Shown here one piece after another: positions 26,749 to 35,611 of a stretch of DNA of 64,000 bases. The position numbers and the translations under genes were made by a program. The DNA is taken from the NCBI GenBank assembly GCA_963817635.1, contig CAWFPR010000002.1, positions 372,001 to 436,000 on the forward strand. The letters run 5' to 3'. The stretch is from CAWFPR01 sp963817635. Its GTDB lineage: Bacteria; Acidobacteriota; Vicinamibacteria; Vicinamibacterales; 2-12-FULL-66-21. The first letter of the stretch is position 1; every line of letters starts with the position of its first letter. The notes below the pieces were generated by a model. The model was not told the origin of the DNA. It saw only the letters and a program-made list of their open reading frames with translations, and searched no databases.

Positions 26749-29143
26749 ATGGAACAGCTCATTCAGGACATCCGGTACGGCCTCAGGGGTTTCATCCGCC
26801 AGCCCGGCTTTGCGCTGACGGCCATTCTGGCCCTCGCGATCGGCATAGGCGCGAATACGGCGGTGTTCAGCGTCGTCTACGGTGTGCTCGTCAAGCCGTT
26901 GCCGTTTCCGCACCCGGACGAGCTGATCTACGTGCACGACACCTACCCGGCGGTGACGTTCGCGTCGGTCTCGTTTCCGAAGCTCGTCGCGCTTCGCGAG
27001 CAGAACCACACCCTCGTCGCGCTCGGCGGCCACGCGCCGGTCGGCCTGACCCTCACGGGCTCGACCGAGCCGGAGCAGGTGCCGTCGAGTCGCGTCTCGG
27101 CTGACCTGTTCAAGGCGCTCGGAGTGCAGCCGCTCTACGGACGATGGTTCACGCCGGACGAAGACCGTCCGTCGGGCCCGGCCGTCATCATGCTCGGCCA
27201 TGCCCTGTGGCAGCGCCGTTTCGCGGGCGACCCGCGGGTCGTCGGGCAGGCCATCCCGGTGGACGGCACGGTGCGCACGGTCGTCGGCGTGATGCCGCCG
27301 GGATTCACCTACCCCGGGACGACGCAGGCGTGGGTGCCGCTCGCGCTGTCGGCCGCCGGCCCGGCGGGCGACAACTTCCTGCGGCTGGTCGGCCGCCTGC
27401 GTCCGGACGCCTCGATCGATCAGGCGCAGGCGGATCTGTCGGCCGTGGGCGCCGCCTACAACAAACAGAACGGGCTCCTGCGCGACGTGAAGGTCTGGCG
27501 CCTGCACGACATCATGGTGACCACCAATCGCCAGTTGCTGCTCGTGCTCCAGGGCGCGGTCGCGTTCGTACTGCTGGTCGCCTGCGCCAACGTCGCCAAC
27601 CTCCTGCTCGCGCGCAGCGTGGCGCGCAGGCGCGAGCTGGCGATCCGCGTGGCGATTGGCGCCGGGCGCGCGCGCATCGTGCGGCAGCTTCTCACCGAGA
27701 GCGTGATGCTGTCGGTCATCGCGGGGGCCGTCGGGGTGCTGCTCGCCGGCTGGCTGGTGCGGCTGTTCCTCGCGATGGCGCCCGCCGGATTCCCGCGGCT
27801 CGACGCCGTCCGGATCGATACCGGTGTGCTGCTGTTCACGCTCGCCGTGGCCATGGCGACCGGGCTGGTGTTCGGCCTCGCACCGGCGCGGCAGGGGCTC
27901 GCGGCCCATCCGAACGCCAGCCTCCGCGACATGGACGGACGCGGCGCGACGGCCGGCAGCACGCGCGGAGCGAGCCGGGCGCTGGTCGTTGCCGAAGTGG
28001 CGATGGCGCTCATGCTCGTCGTCGGTGCTGGGCTGATGGTCAAGAGCCTGCTCCGGCTCGAGCGTCAGGACACCGGGTTCGCGGCCGCGGGCCTCTTCAC
28101 ATTTGATCTGAACCTGCCGCAGGCGCGGTACCCCAGACGACGAGCCTCGGCGCTTCTACACGCGGCTGCTCGACGAGATCCGCACGGTGCCCGGCGTCCA
28201 GTCCGCGGCCGCGATCAGCTGGGTGCCGCTCATCAGCTTCGGATTCAACGGGCCGTTCAGCGTGGTCGGACAGCCGCCGTTCGAGCCGGGAAAAGGGCCG
28301 GTGACGGAGTATCGTCTCACCACGCCGGGCTACTTCGCGACGATGAGGATCCCGATGCTCCGGGGGCAGGACTTCACGGCACGCAACAGTGAATCGGACC
28401 GGCCCGTGGTGATTGTCAACGAAACGATGGCCAAGCAGTATTTCGGCGGCGGCGATCCAATCGGGATGCGGATGCAGCTCGGCATGGATCCCGCCAGCGT
28501 GCAGCGCGAGGTCGTCGGTGTGGCTGCCGACGTGCGCGACTGGCAGGTGGGCACCGCGCCCGTTCCCGAGGTGTTCGTCCCGCATGCGCAGCTGCCGCTG
28601 AACGCGATGGGCATCGTCGTCCGGATCGGCGGGATGGGGCCGGACACGATCCTGCCGTCGATCCGGCAGCAGCTGGCCGTTCTCGATCCCCAGGTAGCGG
28701 TGGTGCGTCCCCGCATGATGGAAACCGTGGTCGACGCGTCAACCGGCAGCACACGCATGACGTCGATTCTGACGGGGGTGTTCGCCCTGGCGGCGGCGCT
28801 GCTGGCAAGCGTCGGCATCTTCAGCCTGATCGCGATTTCGGTGGCACAGCGAACGCGGGAGATCGGCATCCGCGTCGCCCTTGGCGCCGACCGGCGGGCA
28901 GTGGCGCGCATGATCGTCGGGGAGGGACTGACGCTGGCGGCCACGGGCATCGCGTGCGGGCTCGCCGCATCGTTCTTCCTGACGCGCGCCCTGACCACGT
29001 TATTGTACGAGGTGAGCCCGACCGATCCGATCGTGCTGGCGGCGACCTGCGCGGGTGTGCTCCTGGTCGCGCTGTTCGCGTCGATCGTGCCGGCCCTGCG
29101 CGCGTTGCGCGTCGATCCGATGATCGCCCTTCGCGCCGAATGA
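26749..29143 (+). CDS. ADOP-type ABC permease (MacB/FtsX-like), copy 2, frameshifted
   Basis: ATG 26749 is preferred to an in-frame TTG 12 nt upstream. It begins MEQLIQDIRYGLRGFIRQPG and IGIGANTAVFSVVYGVLVKP. A first FtsX domain follows (ANVANLLLARSVARRRELAI). One extra base at about 28135, after LNLPQARYP, breaks the frame. The next frame continues DDEPRRFYTRLLDEIRTVPG to a C-terminal FtsX domain (VAQRTREIGIRVALGADR) and TGA at 29143. Restored length is about 797 aa. It lies head-to-tail with copy 3. Confidence 0.87.
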
Positions 29144-29161
29144 GCGGCAACGCATCCGTGG

Positions 29162-29181
29162 CTTCGGGCTCGAGCCCGAAG
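29162..29181. repeat. Perfect 20-bp palindrome between two ADOP genes
   Basis: CTTCGGGCTCGAGCCCGAAG is a perfect palindrome in the 52-bp gap between ADOP copies 2 and 3. It could be a terminator, an operator or a fold-back of the GGCTT-type repeat. Confidence 0.6.
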
Positions 29182-29195
29182 TCACCGAGGACGAC

Positions 29196-31604
29196 ATGTC
29201 GATACTCCTCAGCGATCTCCATCATGCCGTGCGCGCCCTGGCCAAACACCCCGGCTACCTCGTTACCGCGCTGCTGACGCTCGCGCTCGGCATCGGCTTC
29301 AGCACTGCGACGTTCAGCGTCATCGACGCGGTCCTGCTGCGCGCCGAGCCGTACCGCGACCCGTCACAGCTGGTGGTGTTTCGCGAGCGCAGCCTCCCGC
29401 AATTTCCGGAGTTCTCGGTATCCCCGGGGCACTACCTGCTCTGGCGCGACTACAACACGGCGTTCGCCGACATCGCGGCATACGGCGCGAGCAACGTCAG
29501 CATCGACACCGGGGACGGCAGTCCTGAGCGCGTCAGGGCCGACCGCGTCACGGCCAACCTTTTTCCGCTGCTCGGGGTGAACCCGATCCTCGGACGCGGC
29601 TTCGGGAACGCAGACGACAAGGAAGGCGCGCCGCCGGTCGTTCTGCTGTCCTACGGTGCCTGGCAGCGCCGCCTGGGCGCCGACCGCGCGGCGATCGGCC
29701 GCACGATTCGCCTCGATCGGCATCCCGTCACCGTCGTCGGCGTGATGCCGCCCGGGTTCACGTTCCCGTGGGTGGAGACCGAGATGTGGGTGCCGATGTC
29801 GTTCACCGCGCAGGAACGCACGAGGTACGGCAGCCACTACCTGGCGGCGATCGGCCGGCTGAAGCCTGGCGCGACGCTGAAATCCGCCTCCGCCGACATG
29901 GCGCGTGTCGCCGAGCGCGTGGTCGAGACCGACCCCGGAAGCAAAGGCTGGGAGGTGCTGCTGTTCAACCTCCAGGACTACAACGTCCAGGATGTGAGGA
30001 CATCGCTGTACGTGCTGCTCGGCGCCGTGTCGCTCGTGCTGCTGATCGCGTGCGTCAACGTGGCGAACCTGCTGCTCGTGCGCGGCGCGGCGCGCCACCG
30101 GGAGCTGGCGATTCGATCGGCCATAGGTGCCACGCGCGCCCGGCTGCTGCGCCAGTTGCTGGTCGAGCAGGTCGCCCTGGCGACCGTGAGCGCGGTTGGC
30201 GGCGTCCTCGTGGCGGCATGGCTCCTGCGCGTCCTGTTGACGATGGTCCCGGATGCGCTGCCGCGGCAGATGGAGATCGGGATCGATGGACAGGTGCTCG
30301 CCTTCGCGCTCGCGTTGGCGGCCCTGACGCCGCTGCTCTTCGGCCTCCTGCCCGCGGTCCACGCGTCGCGCCCCGACGTGCGGGCGCTGCTTGACGCCGG
30401 CGGACGGCAGGGGAGCGGGGCCCCGGCGCAGCGCGTGCGGACGGCGCTCGTCGTCGTGGAGATGGCCTTCGCGATGATGCTGCTCGTCGGCGCCGGGCTG
30501 CTGATCCGCAGCTTCAACAACCTGATGGACGAATCACCGGGCTTCCGGCCCGACCATGCGATCGTCGCCGGTGTCAGCCTGCCGGACGACAAGTACGCGG
30601 AGGGGGAGCCTCGCGAGCGGTTCTTCGGCGAGTTCCTCCAGCGGGTCGAGGCGATCCCGCAGGTGAGCTCCGCCGGCATCGCAATGCCGATGCCGATGAT
30701 CAACGACTACAACTCCGGGTTCGAAATCGAAGGGCAGCCCGTGCCGCCGGAGGGGAAGCCCGTCACGCTGTTCTATGCCGTCAGTCCGGGGTATTTCGCC
30801 GCCACGGGCACGCCGCTCCGCCGCGGACGGCTCATCTCGGACGAGGATCGAAGAGGAAGCCGGCGGGTGGTCGTCATCAACCAGGCGATCGCGGATCGGT
30901 ACTTCAAGGGCGGCGACCCGATCGGCCATCGCATGCGCGTGAGCCAGGGAGGCGACGAGTGGCGTGAGATCGTCGGGGTCGTTGGAGACGTCAAGCAGAA
31001 CGGCCTGTCGGACCGGACCCGCGCCCAGGTGTACGAGTCCTGGCTCCAGCATCCGTACTTCGCCGGCTTCAACCTCGTGGTGCGCTCGACGACGGACGAT
31101 CCCACGTCCGTCGTGCCGGGCATTCGCGCCATCCTCAAGTCGATGGACTCGGAACTGCCGCTGGCGCGCGTCCGGACGCTCGATGAGCTCGTGGGCGAGA
31201 CCGTCCGGCCGCAGCGGTTTTCGACGACGCTCATCGGTGTGTTCGGCGCGGCGGCGCTCCTGCTGGCAGGCATCGGCGTCTACAGCGTGATGGCCTACAC
31301 GGTGGGGTTGCGCCGTCAGGAATTCGCGATCCGCGTGGCGCACGGCGCGAGCCGTTCCGACATCCTGCGCCTCGTCATGCGCGGGGCGGTCACGATGTCG
31401 CTGGCCGGCATTGCCGGCGGGCTGCTGGCCGCGTGGCTGCTCCGGCGCGCGCTGGACAACCTCCTGTTCGGTATCACCGCCGAGGACGCGACCACTTACG
31501 TGGCGGTGGCCGTGATCCTGACGATCGTGTCGCTCGCGGCGAGCGCCATTCCCGCGTTGCGCGCGACGCGGGTGAGCCCGATCGCGGCGCTCCGCGGGGA
31601 GTAG
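29196..31604 (+). CDS. ADOP-type ABC permease (MacB/FtsX-like), copy 3
   Basis: 802 aa, intact, with Shine-Dalgarno GAGGA at 29187-29191. The start reads SILLSDLHHAVRALAKHPGY and LALGIGFSTATFSVIDAVLL. The two FtsX domains read NVANLLLVRGAARHRELAIR and GLRRQEFAIRVAHGASRSD. It differs clearly from copy 2 despite the tandem order, so it is an old duplication or separate gene. No ATPase gene is nearby. Confidence 0.9.
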   Translation: MSILLSDLHHAVRALAKHPGYLVTALLTLALGIGFSTATFSVIDAVLLRAEPYRDPSQLVVFRERSLPQFPEFSVSPGHYLLWRDYNTAFADIAAYGASNVSIDTGDGSPERVRADRVTANLFPLLGVNPILGRGFGNADDKEGAPPVVLLSYGAWQRRLGADRAAIGRTIRLDRHPVTVVGVMPPGFTFPWVETEMWVPMSFTAQERTRYGSHYLAAIGRLKPGATLKSASADMARVAERVVETDPGSKGWEVLLFNLQDYNVQDVRTSLYVLLGAVSLVLLIACVNVANLLLVRGAARHRELAIRSAIGATRARLLRQLLVEQVALATVSAVGGVLVAAWLLRVLLTMVPDALPRQMEIGIDGQVLAFALALAALTPLLFGLLPAVHASRPDVRALLDAGGRQGSGAPAQRVRTALVVVEMAFAMMLLVGAGLLIRSFNNLMDESPGFRPDHAIVAGVSLPDDKYAEGEPRERFFGEFLQRVEAIPQVSSAGIAMPMPMINDYNSGFEIEGQPVPPEGKPVTLFYAVSPGYFAATGTPLRRGRLISDEDRRGSRRVVVINQAIADRYFKGGDPIGHRMRVSQGGDEWREIVGVVGDVKQNGLSDRTRAQVYESWLQHPYFAGFNLVVRSTTDDPTSVVPGIRAILKSMDSELPLARVRTLDELVGETVRPQRFSTTLIGVFGAAALLLAGIGVYSVMAYTVGLRRQEFAIRVAHGASRSDILRLVMRGAVTMSLAGIAGGLLAAWLLRRALDNLLFGITAEDATTYVAVAVILTIVSLAASAIPALRATRVSPIAALRGE

Positions 31605-31699
31605 CGCCGCGCAGCCGGCAGGACGGCGTTCTTCAGGCTTTTTCAGACTGCTGTGAGGACATTTCAGCGCCCCTGTCGCTATCGTGCGTACAGGAGGCG

Positions 31700-32326
31700 A
31701 TGATGAGACAAGGGGCAGGAGACAAGCAGCGGGGGATGAGGAACAGGGCACATGGCGCGGCGGCATTAGCGGCGGCATTGTCGATGGCGATTGTCGCCGC
31801 CGGCTGTGCGCCGTCCGCCTACCTGCGCGGCCGGTATCCCGGCCCCTTCGCGCGCCTCAGTCCATATCCGTCTCACTACGCGATCCCCGAGATGTCCCCG
31901 ACCTCGGCCGTCGGCCGGTGGGACACCGTCATGCTGTTGCCTGCTGGAACGCCCGTGCAGGTGCTGACGTTCGACGGGCGGAAGCCGGCCGGCGACGTAA
32001 CATCGGTCGATGGGGCCACGCTGCGGCTCGTGACGCCGTCGGGAGAGATCGCGCTCGCCCGGGCGGACGTGATGCGGGTTGACCGTTTGCCGCCGCCCTC
32101 CTCGCGCGAGTATAGGGAAGCGGCCGGGCGCGGCGCGGCGGTCGGCCTGGGGGTGGTCGGGATCATCGGTCTCATAGCCGGCCACATGCCGCCCGCGCGC
32201 GTGTTTGCCGCGGGCGCAATCACGGGGGCGGGATCCGGCATCCAGGACGCGTCGTGCCTCCGCGGGGCGGTCACGATTTACCTGGCCCCTTCCCGTGTGC
32301 GGCAGCCGGGGCCTCCTGTCCGGTAG
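31700..32326 (+). CDS. Lipoprotein of unknown function
   Basis: 208 aa from ATG 31700, with Shine-Dalgarno AGGAGG at 31692-31697. The N-terminus is basic, then hydrophobic, with a lipobox-like SMAIVAAGCAPS, so it is probably a lipoprotein. A small beta-rich domain (MLLPAGTPVQVLTFDGRKPA, DVTSVDGATLRLVTPSGEIA) is followed by a glycine-rich hydrophobic segment that may be a second membrane helix. No known family is recognised. Confidence 0.65.
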   Translation: MMRQGAGDKQRGMRNRAHGAAALAAALSMAIVAAGCAPSAYLRGRYPGPFARLSPYPSHYAIPEMSPTSAVGRWDTVMLLPAGTPVQVLTFDGRKPAGDVTSVDGATLRLVTPSGEIALARADVMRVDRLPPPSSREYREAAGRGAAVGLGVVGIIGLIAGHMPPARVFAAGAITGAGSGIQDASCLRGAVTIYLAPSRVRQPGPPVR

Positions 32327-32421
32327 CGTCCCGGTCGAGAGCCCCGTCGCTGGACGCGTCCACGTTCGCACCTGGCACGGTGATGTGCGAGGCGCCGGGA
32401 TTTCTGCGACAATCGAGGCGC

Positions 32422-32507
32422 GCCGGGGTGGCGGAACTGGCAGACGCTCGGGACTTAAAATCCCGTGCCCCTCCAAGGGCGTCCGGGTTCGACCCCCGGC
32501 CCCGGCA
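32422..32507 (+). tRNA. tRNA-Leu (anticodon UAA)
   Basis: 86 nt. The acceptor stem pairs GCCGGGG with CCCCGGC; the T arm is CCGGG-TTCGACC-CCCGG; the anticodon loop CTTAAAA has TAA at 32456-32458. A long variable arm makes it class II. The discriminator base is A and CCA is not encoded (CTG follows). Confidence 0.95.
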
Positions 32508-32520
32508 CTGTGTTTCCTAG

Positions 32521-32790
32521 AAAATTCGGTCTTCAGCGATTTATCTCGACGGCGCGATCACTGAGCAGTGCATCGCGATGCTCGCTTCCTTCCTACGCAG
32601 CAAGACCGCGATTCAGGTCAACATCGCGATTGTCCGCACCTTCGTCCACATGCGCCGCCTGCTGGCGTCGAACGCGGAGCTGGGCCGCAGGGTCGCCCAG
32701 CACGACCAGCAGATCGCTGTGCTCCTCACGATCTCTTTCCGCGCACTGTCGTCCAGAAAGCGAGTCCGTCTGCCTGAATCCCGCCATCAG
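32521..32790 (+). pseudogene. ORF6N-domain protein remnant (C-terminal part)
   Basis: Directly after tRNA-Leu, an open frame holds the C-terminal hallmark of ORF6N/KilA-type DNA-binding proteins: AITEQCIAMLASFLRSKTAI, then NIAIVRTFVHMRRLLASNAE, and HDQQIAVL. The N-terminal half, about 80 residues, is missing: a TAG stands at 32518-32520, 11 nt from the tRNA end. The 3' part overlaps the end of fic on the other strand. ORF6N genes are common in phages and mobile islands, so this is probably what is left of an insertion at the tRNA. Confidence 0.6.
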
Positions 32791-34351
32791 GTCTCGGCTG
32801 GCGGGGGGGCGTTGTTGTCGGCTTGCCCTGCAACCCATCCTCGACCAGCCCGGCGACGAAGGCTGCGAAGGGCCGTACGTCCTGCCTCACGCTGGCCGAT
32901 TCCAGCGCAGCCATGTAATCATCCCGCCGCTCGACCGGAACGATGGTCCATGGATAACCGCCGGACGCGAGCATGACGTTCATCAGAAGACGCCCCATCC
33001 GGCCGTTGCCGTCCAAGTAGGGGTGGATGTAGACGAAGATGAAATGCCCGAGCACGACGCGCACCGATGGCTCGGCTTCGTGCTCGAGGAGGTCGAACAG
33101 CGCCGGCATGCAGTCGCGCACGGCTTCGCGCGGCGGCGGTACATGCATGGAGCGGCGAATGTAGACGGGTCGGCTTCTGTAGCCGGCCAGGTCGGCAGCG
33201 CCGATGATGCCGGCTGTTACGCTCGGGCCGAACAGCCGACGGTACCATTCTCTGTGATCATCACCGGCGACGCCTGCTGCGTTTTCGCCGCGCACCACTT
33301 TCTCAACGCTCGCCTTGACGCTTTGAAACGCATCGTAGTAGCCGCGCGCGGCCAGCGCGTTACGACCTTCACGGTCCTCCGCATTGTCGTCAGGGTTCCA
33401 TTGCCCGCTGCGCACCCGTTCGATCAACTCGCGGCTGACCCTGTATCCTTCAATCGACAGGGAATGGTATGCGTCGTTGACGTAGACACCGTCGACGGCC
33501 TTGAGGTAGGCCTCCGGCCTGTGCGGAAGTCCCGGCGGCGCGGGAAAAACATCGAGCACGGGACCGCGCATCGCTTCCCACATCAGGCGGATGCGGTTGA
33601 CGTACGGTGACTCTTGACGTTCAGGCAGTGGCGCGACCGTTTGGTGTTCAAACGGATCGGTTTCCCGGATGGTGTAGCCCGCAGCACCCATGGTCTTGAC
33701 GATCTCCTCGGCGATGCGCGCGCGTCCGGCATTGCGGAACGCACCCGCCAGACGGCCGGCGACCGTGCTATGGCCACCGGCAAGGAGCAGCGCGAGCACG
33801 TCCGACGCATCCTTGATTGTTGCCATTGCCGCGCGCGCGTCCGTTGGATGGCGCCGGAAGAAATCTCCTGACACCGCCACGAGGGCGGCCGGCACAGAGA
33901 ACAACCGCAAGCCGTCGCGTGCAACGATTTCGCCGTTGTCGGGCATGGCGCTGCGCACGTCAAAGAGCGACGTCCCGTGCGGCAGCGCTGTCGGTTTGTT
34001 GCCACCCTTCGGCGTGCGGACAATCAATTGAACCGGAACGGCCCGGTTGCCCGCATGCAGCGATAACGACTGTTCCGGCGAAAGGCACCACGCTGCGTCA
34101 AACCGCTCAGAGAGATAGGTCGCGCAAAAGTCCCAGAACGACGCATACCATGGTGTGCTGTCCCCGGGCGTCTCATCCGGACGCGAGGAGATGTACCAGC
34201 CTTTGATCACTTCTCGGAGGAAGCCGTTTTCGACAAGACGCTCCCGATGCGTCCGGCTCAAGTCCCGCGACCTGATCGCCGCGACGCCTTGCCCCTGCAG
34301 CTTGTGGAGCGCCTCAAGAGACTCAGCCAGTTTTTCCTGGGGGGGCACCAC
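32726..34351 (-). CDS. Fic/DOC family protein with AbiEi-like N-terminal half
   Basis: 541 aa, with GTG start after a purine-rich ribosome site. The C-terminal Fic domain has the active-site motif HPYLDGNGRMGR at 443-454, complete with His and GNGR, so it should be able to transfer AMP or a similar group. An inhibitory-helix motif ([S/T]xxxE[G/N]) is seen as SLSIEG at 297-302. Residues 1-230 resemble the AbiEi antitoxin/winged-helix group (RTHRERLVENGFLREVIKGW). A toxin-like enzyme and a DNA-binding antitoxin-like part would thus be in one chain. Three spaced repeats upstream could be its operator. Confidence 0.82.
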   Translation of the reverse strand: MVPPQEKLAESLEALHKLQGQGVAAIRSRDLSRTHRERLVENGFLREVIKGWYISSRPDETPGDSTPWYASFWDFCATYLSERFDAAWCLSPEQSLSLHAGNRAVPVQLIVRTPKGGNKPTALPHGTSLFDVRSAMPDNGEIVARDGLRLFSVPAALVAVSGDFFRRHPTDARAAMATIKDASDVLALLLAGGHSTVAGRLAGAFRNAGRARIAEEIVKTMGAAGYTIRETDPFEHQTVAPLPERQESPYVNRIRLMWEAMRGPVLDVFPAPPGLPHRPEAYLKAVDGVYVNDAYHSLSIEGYRVSRELIERVRSGQWNPDDNAEDREGRNALAARGYYDAFQSVKASVEKVVRGENAAGVAGDDHREWYRRLFGPSVTAGIIGAADLAGYRSRPVYIRRSMHVPPPREAVRDCMPALFDLLEHEAEPSVRVVLGHFIFVYIHPYLDGNGRMGRLLMNVMLASGGYPWTIVPVERRDDYMAALESASVRQDVRPFAAFVAGLVEDGLQGKPTTTPPRQPRPDGGIQADGLAFWTTVRGKRS

Positions 34352-34406
34352 TTCCTGCTTCCTCGCTTGCGGGCACCGCGCCGTGTTTAGGTTTTAGTGC
34401 TGCGCA

Positions 34407-34463
34407 ATTATTAGGTTATTAAGGTGTATCATTATTAGTCTTTTGTGTCGAGCCATTATTAGG
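34407..34463 (-). promoter_or_regulatory. Three ATTATTAG repeats spaced exactly 24 bp upstream of fic
   Basis: ATTATTAGG at 34407, ATTATTAG at 34431 and ATTATTAGG at 34455 start exactly 24 bp apart in AT-rich DNA 55-110 bp upstream of the fic start. This is a likely operator array and promoter region for fic. Confidence 0.55.
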
Positions 34464-34465
34464 GT

Positions 34466-34760
34466 TTCCAGCGATGCAGTCAGAAGACCAAATATTTATG
34501 GCAGTTTTCCCCAAGGCTGTTCCGGGCTGTGGCCGTCTAGACCTGCCCGGAAAGAGATTGACATCGCGGTCGAAAGAACCGCCTGCGGCGCGCCGGTTGG
34601 CGCTGCCCGCCAGGCGCCGGGGCGCCGCCCTCGGGAAGGGCGGGACCCGTCAAGTCAAGCGTCCAGCAGGACGCGATCCCGTCCGGCCGGTGGAACTCCA
34701 TTCATGAATAGTCCGCGCTAGCTCAACAGATGTGAGCCGCATGAAGATGCTTCTCTCGCG
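34466..34760. other. No supported gene
   Basis: 295 bp between the fic upstream region and the next gene. A 77-codon frame from ATG 34474 on the plus strand is open, but its Arg/Pro-rich second half looks like chance reading of GC-rich DNA. I see no recognised gene or structure. Confidence 0.4.
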
Positions 34761-35300
34761 CTATTCGGCGACCGCCGCGCCGGCGCCCAGGTGACGCTCG
34801 TACATCGAGGAGATGTCCTCCGCGCCTGTCTGCTCGAAAATCTCGCGGCCCGTCAGGATCCAGCCGGGGTCGTCTGCGTGGATCGTCAGGAGGATCGCGC
34901 CGTTCCGCACACGATCTTCGTACTTCTTCGCCTCGTCGGCAGGAATCCCGAATCCCACGAGCGCATCGACGATGCCGAGTACAGCGTCGCTGACGCCCTT
35001 GAGGGCGAACATGATAGGACCGGCCGCGACAATCATGGCGCCGGAGACCGCCACGGCGCCGAGCCCGACCAGCCAGCCGAGCGCCACGCCGAGCGCCGGA
35101 ATCGCTCCCCCGCCGGCTGGCGCCGTTTCAGCAGGCGGCGCGTCGGGGTCGGGCACGGCCACCGCCATCTCCACGCCGCGCGGTGCCACTATCGAGATGT
35201 CAGAGGTCGCAAATCCCCTGGCCCTCAGAGCGTTCAGCGCGGTTTCCGCGCTCGCATGAGTTGGATATATCGCGAGGATCGTAGCGTTCACACCAGGCAT
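34761..35300 (-). CDS. General stress protein 17M (YflT)-like domain protein with glycine-rich membrane segment
   Basis: 179 aa from ATG 35300. The N-terminal domain (TILAIYPTHASAETALNALR, then FATSDISIVAP) resembles the YflT/GsP17M-like fold. A long Gly/Ala-rich hydrophobic middle (ALGVALGWLVGLGAVAVSGA) could span the membrane or form a glycine zipper. The end reads GREIFEQTGAEDISSMYER. Proteins of this plan are common stress proteins of unknown mechanism. The 290 bp before it (35301-35590) contain a 92-codon frame I do not trust. Confidence 0.6.
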   Translation of the reverse strand: MPGVNATILAIYPTHASAETALNALRARGFATSDISIVAPRGVEMAVAVPDPDAPPAETAPAGGGAIPALGVALGWLVGLGAVAVSGAMIVAAGPIMFALKGVSDAVLGIVDALVGFGIPADEAKKYEDRVRNGAILLTIHADDPGWILTGREIFEQTGAEDISSMYERHLGAGAAVAE

Positions 35301-35598
35301 CTCGTCCAGTCCCTTCGGCGGCCAGCCCGCACGCGCGATTCCGGCGCGCACATCGCGGTTCTCTCGCAGCCCATCTTAGTTGGTTGCCTCGACCCTCGCG
35401 TGTGCACAAGAGCACAGCCGTCGGAAACGCGGGACACATCCATGCGTACGCCCTGTTTTCGGCACGCGTTTCTACAGATTGCCGTAGGCCGTCCGACCCG
35501 GTCCATCGCGGCGCGGCGGATCGCCTCCGCCACCGCGTCCGGCGGGGGCGCCTTGCGGTCCTCCATCGAGTGGCGTCCCCTTCCCGGTGGATGAACGG

Positions 35599-35604
35599 TA
35601 GACT
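35599..35604 (+). promoter_or_regulatory. -10 hexamer TAGACT before the first ArsA-like gene
   Basis: TAGACT ends 7 nt before the GTG at 35612. It overlaps the region after an earlier in-frame ATG (35591), and so favours the GTG. Confidence 0.4.
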
Positions 35605-35611
35605 CATATCC

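Noticed and set aside
34474..34707. 77-codon plus-strand frame divergent from fic
   Set aside because: No recognised family, and its Arg/Pro/Gly-rich second half looks like non-coding DNA.
35288..35566. 92-codon minus-strand frame
   Set aside because: The first 30 residues look helical and natural, but the rest is a mix of Arg, Cys and Thr typical of chance. No ribosome site or promoter supports it.
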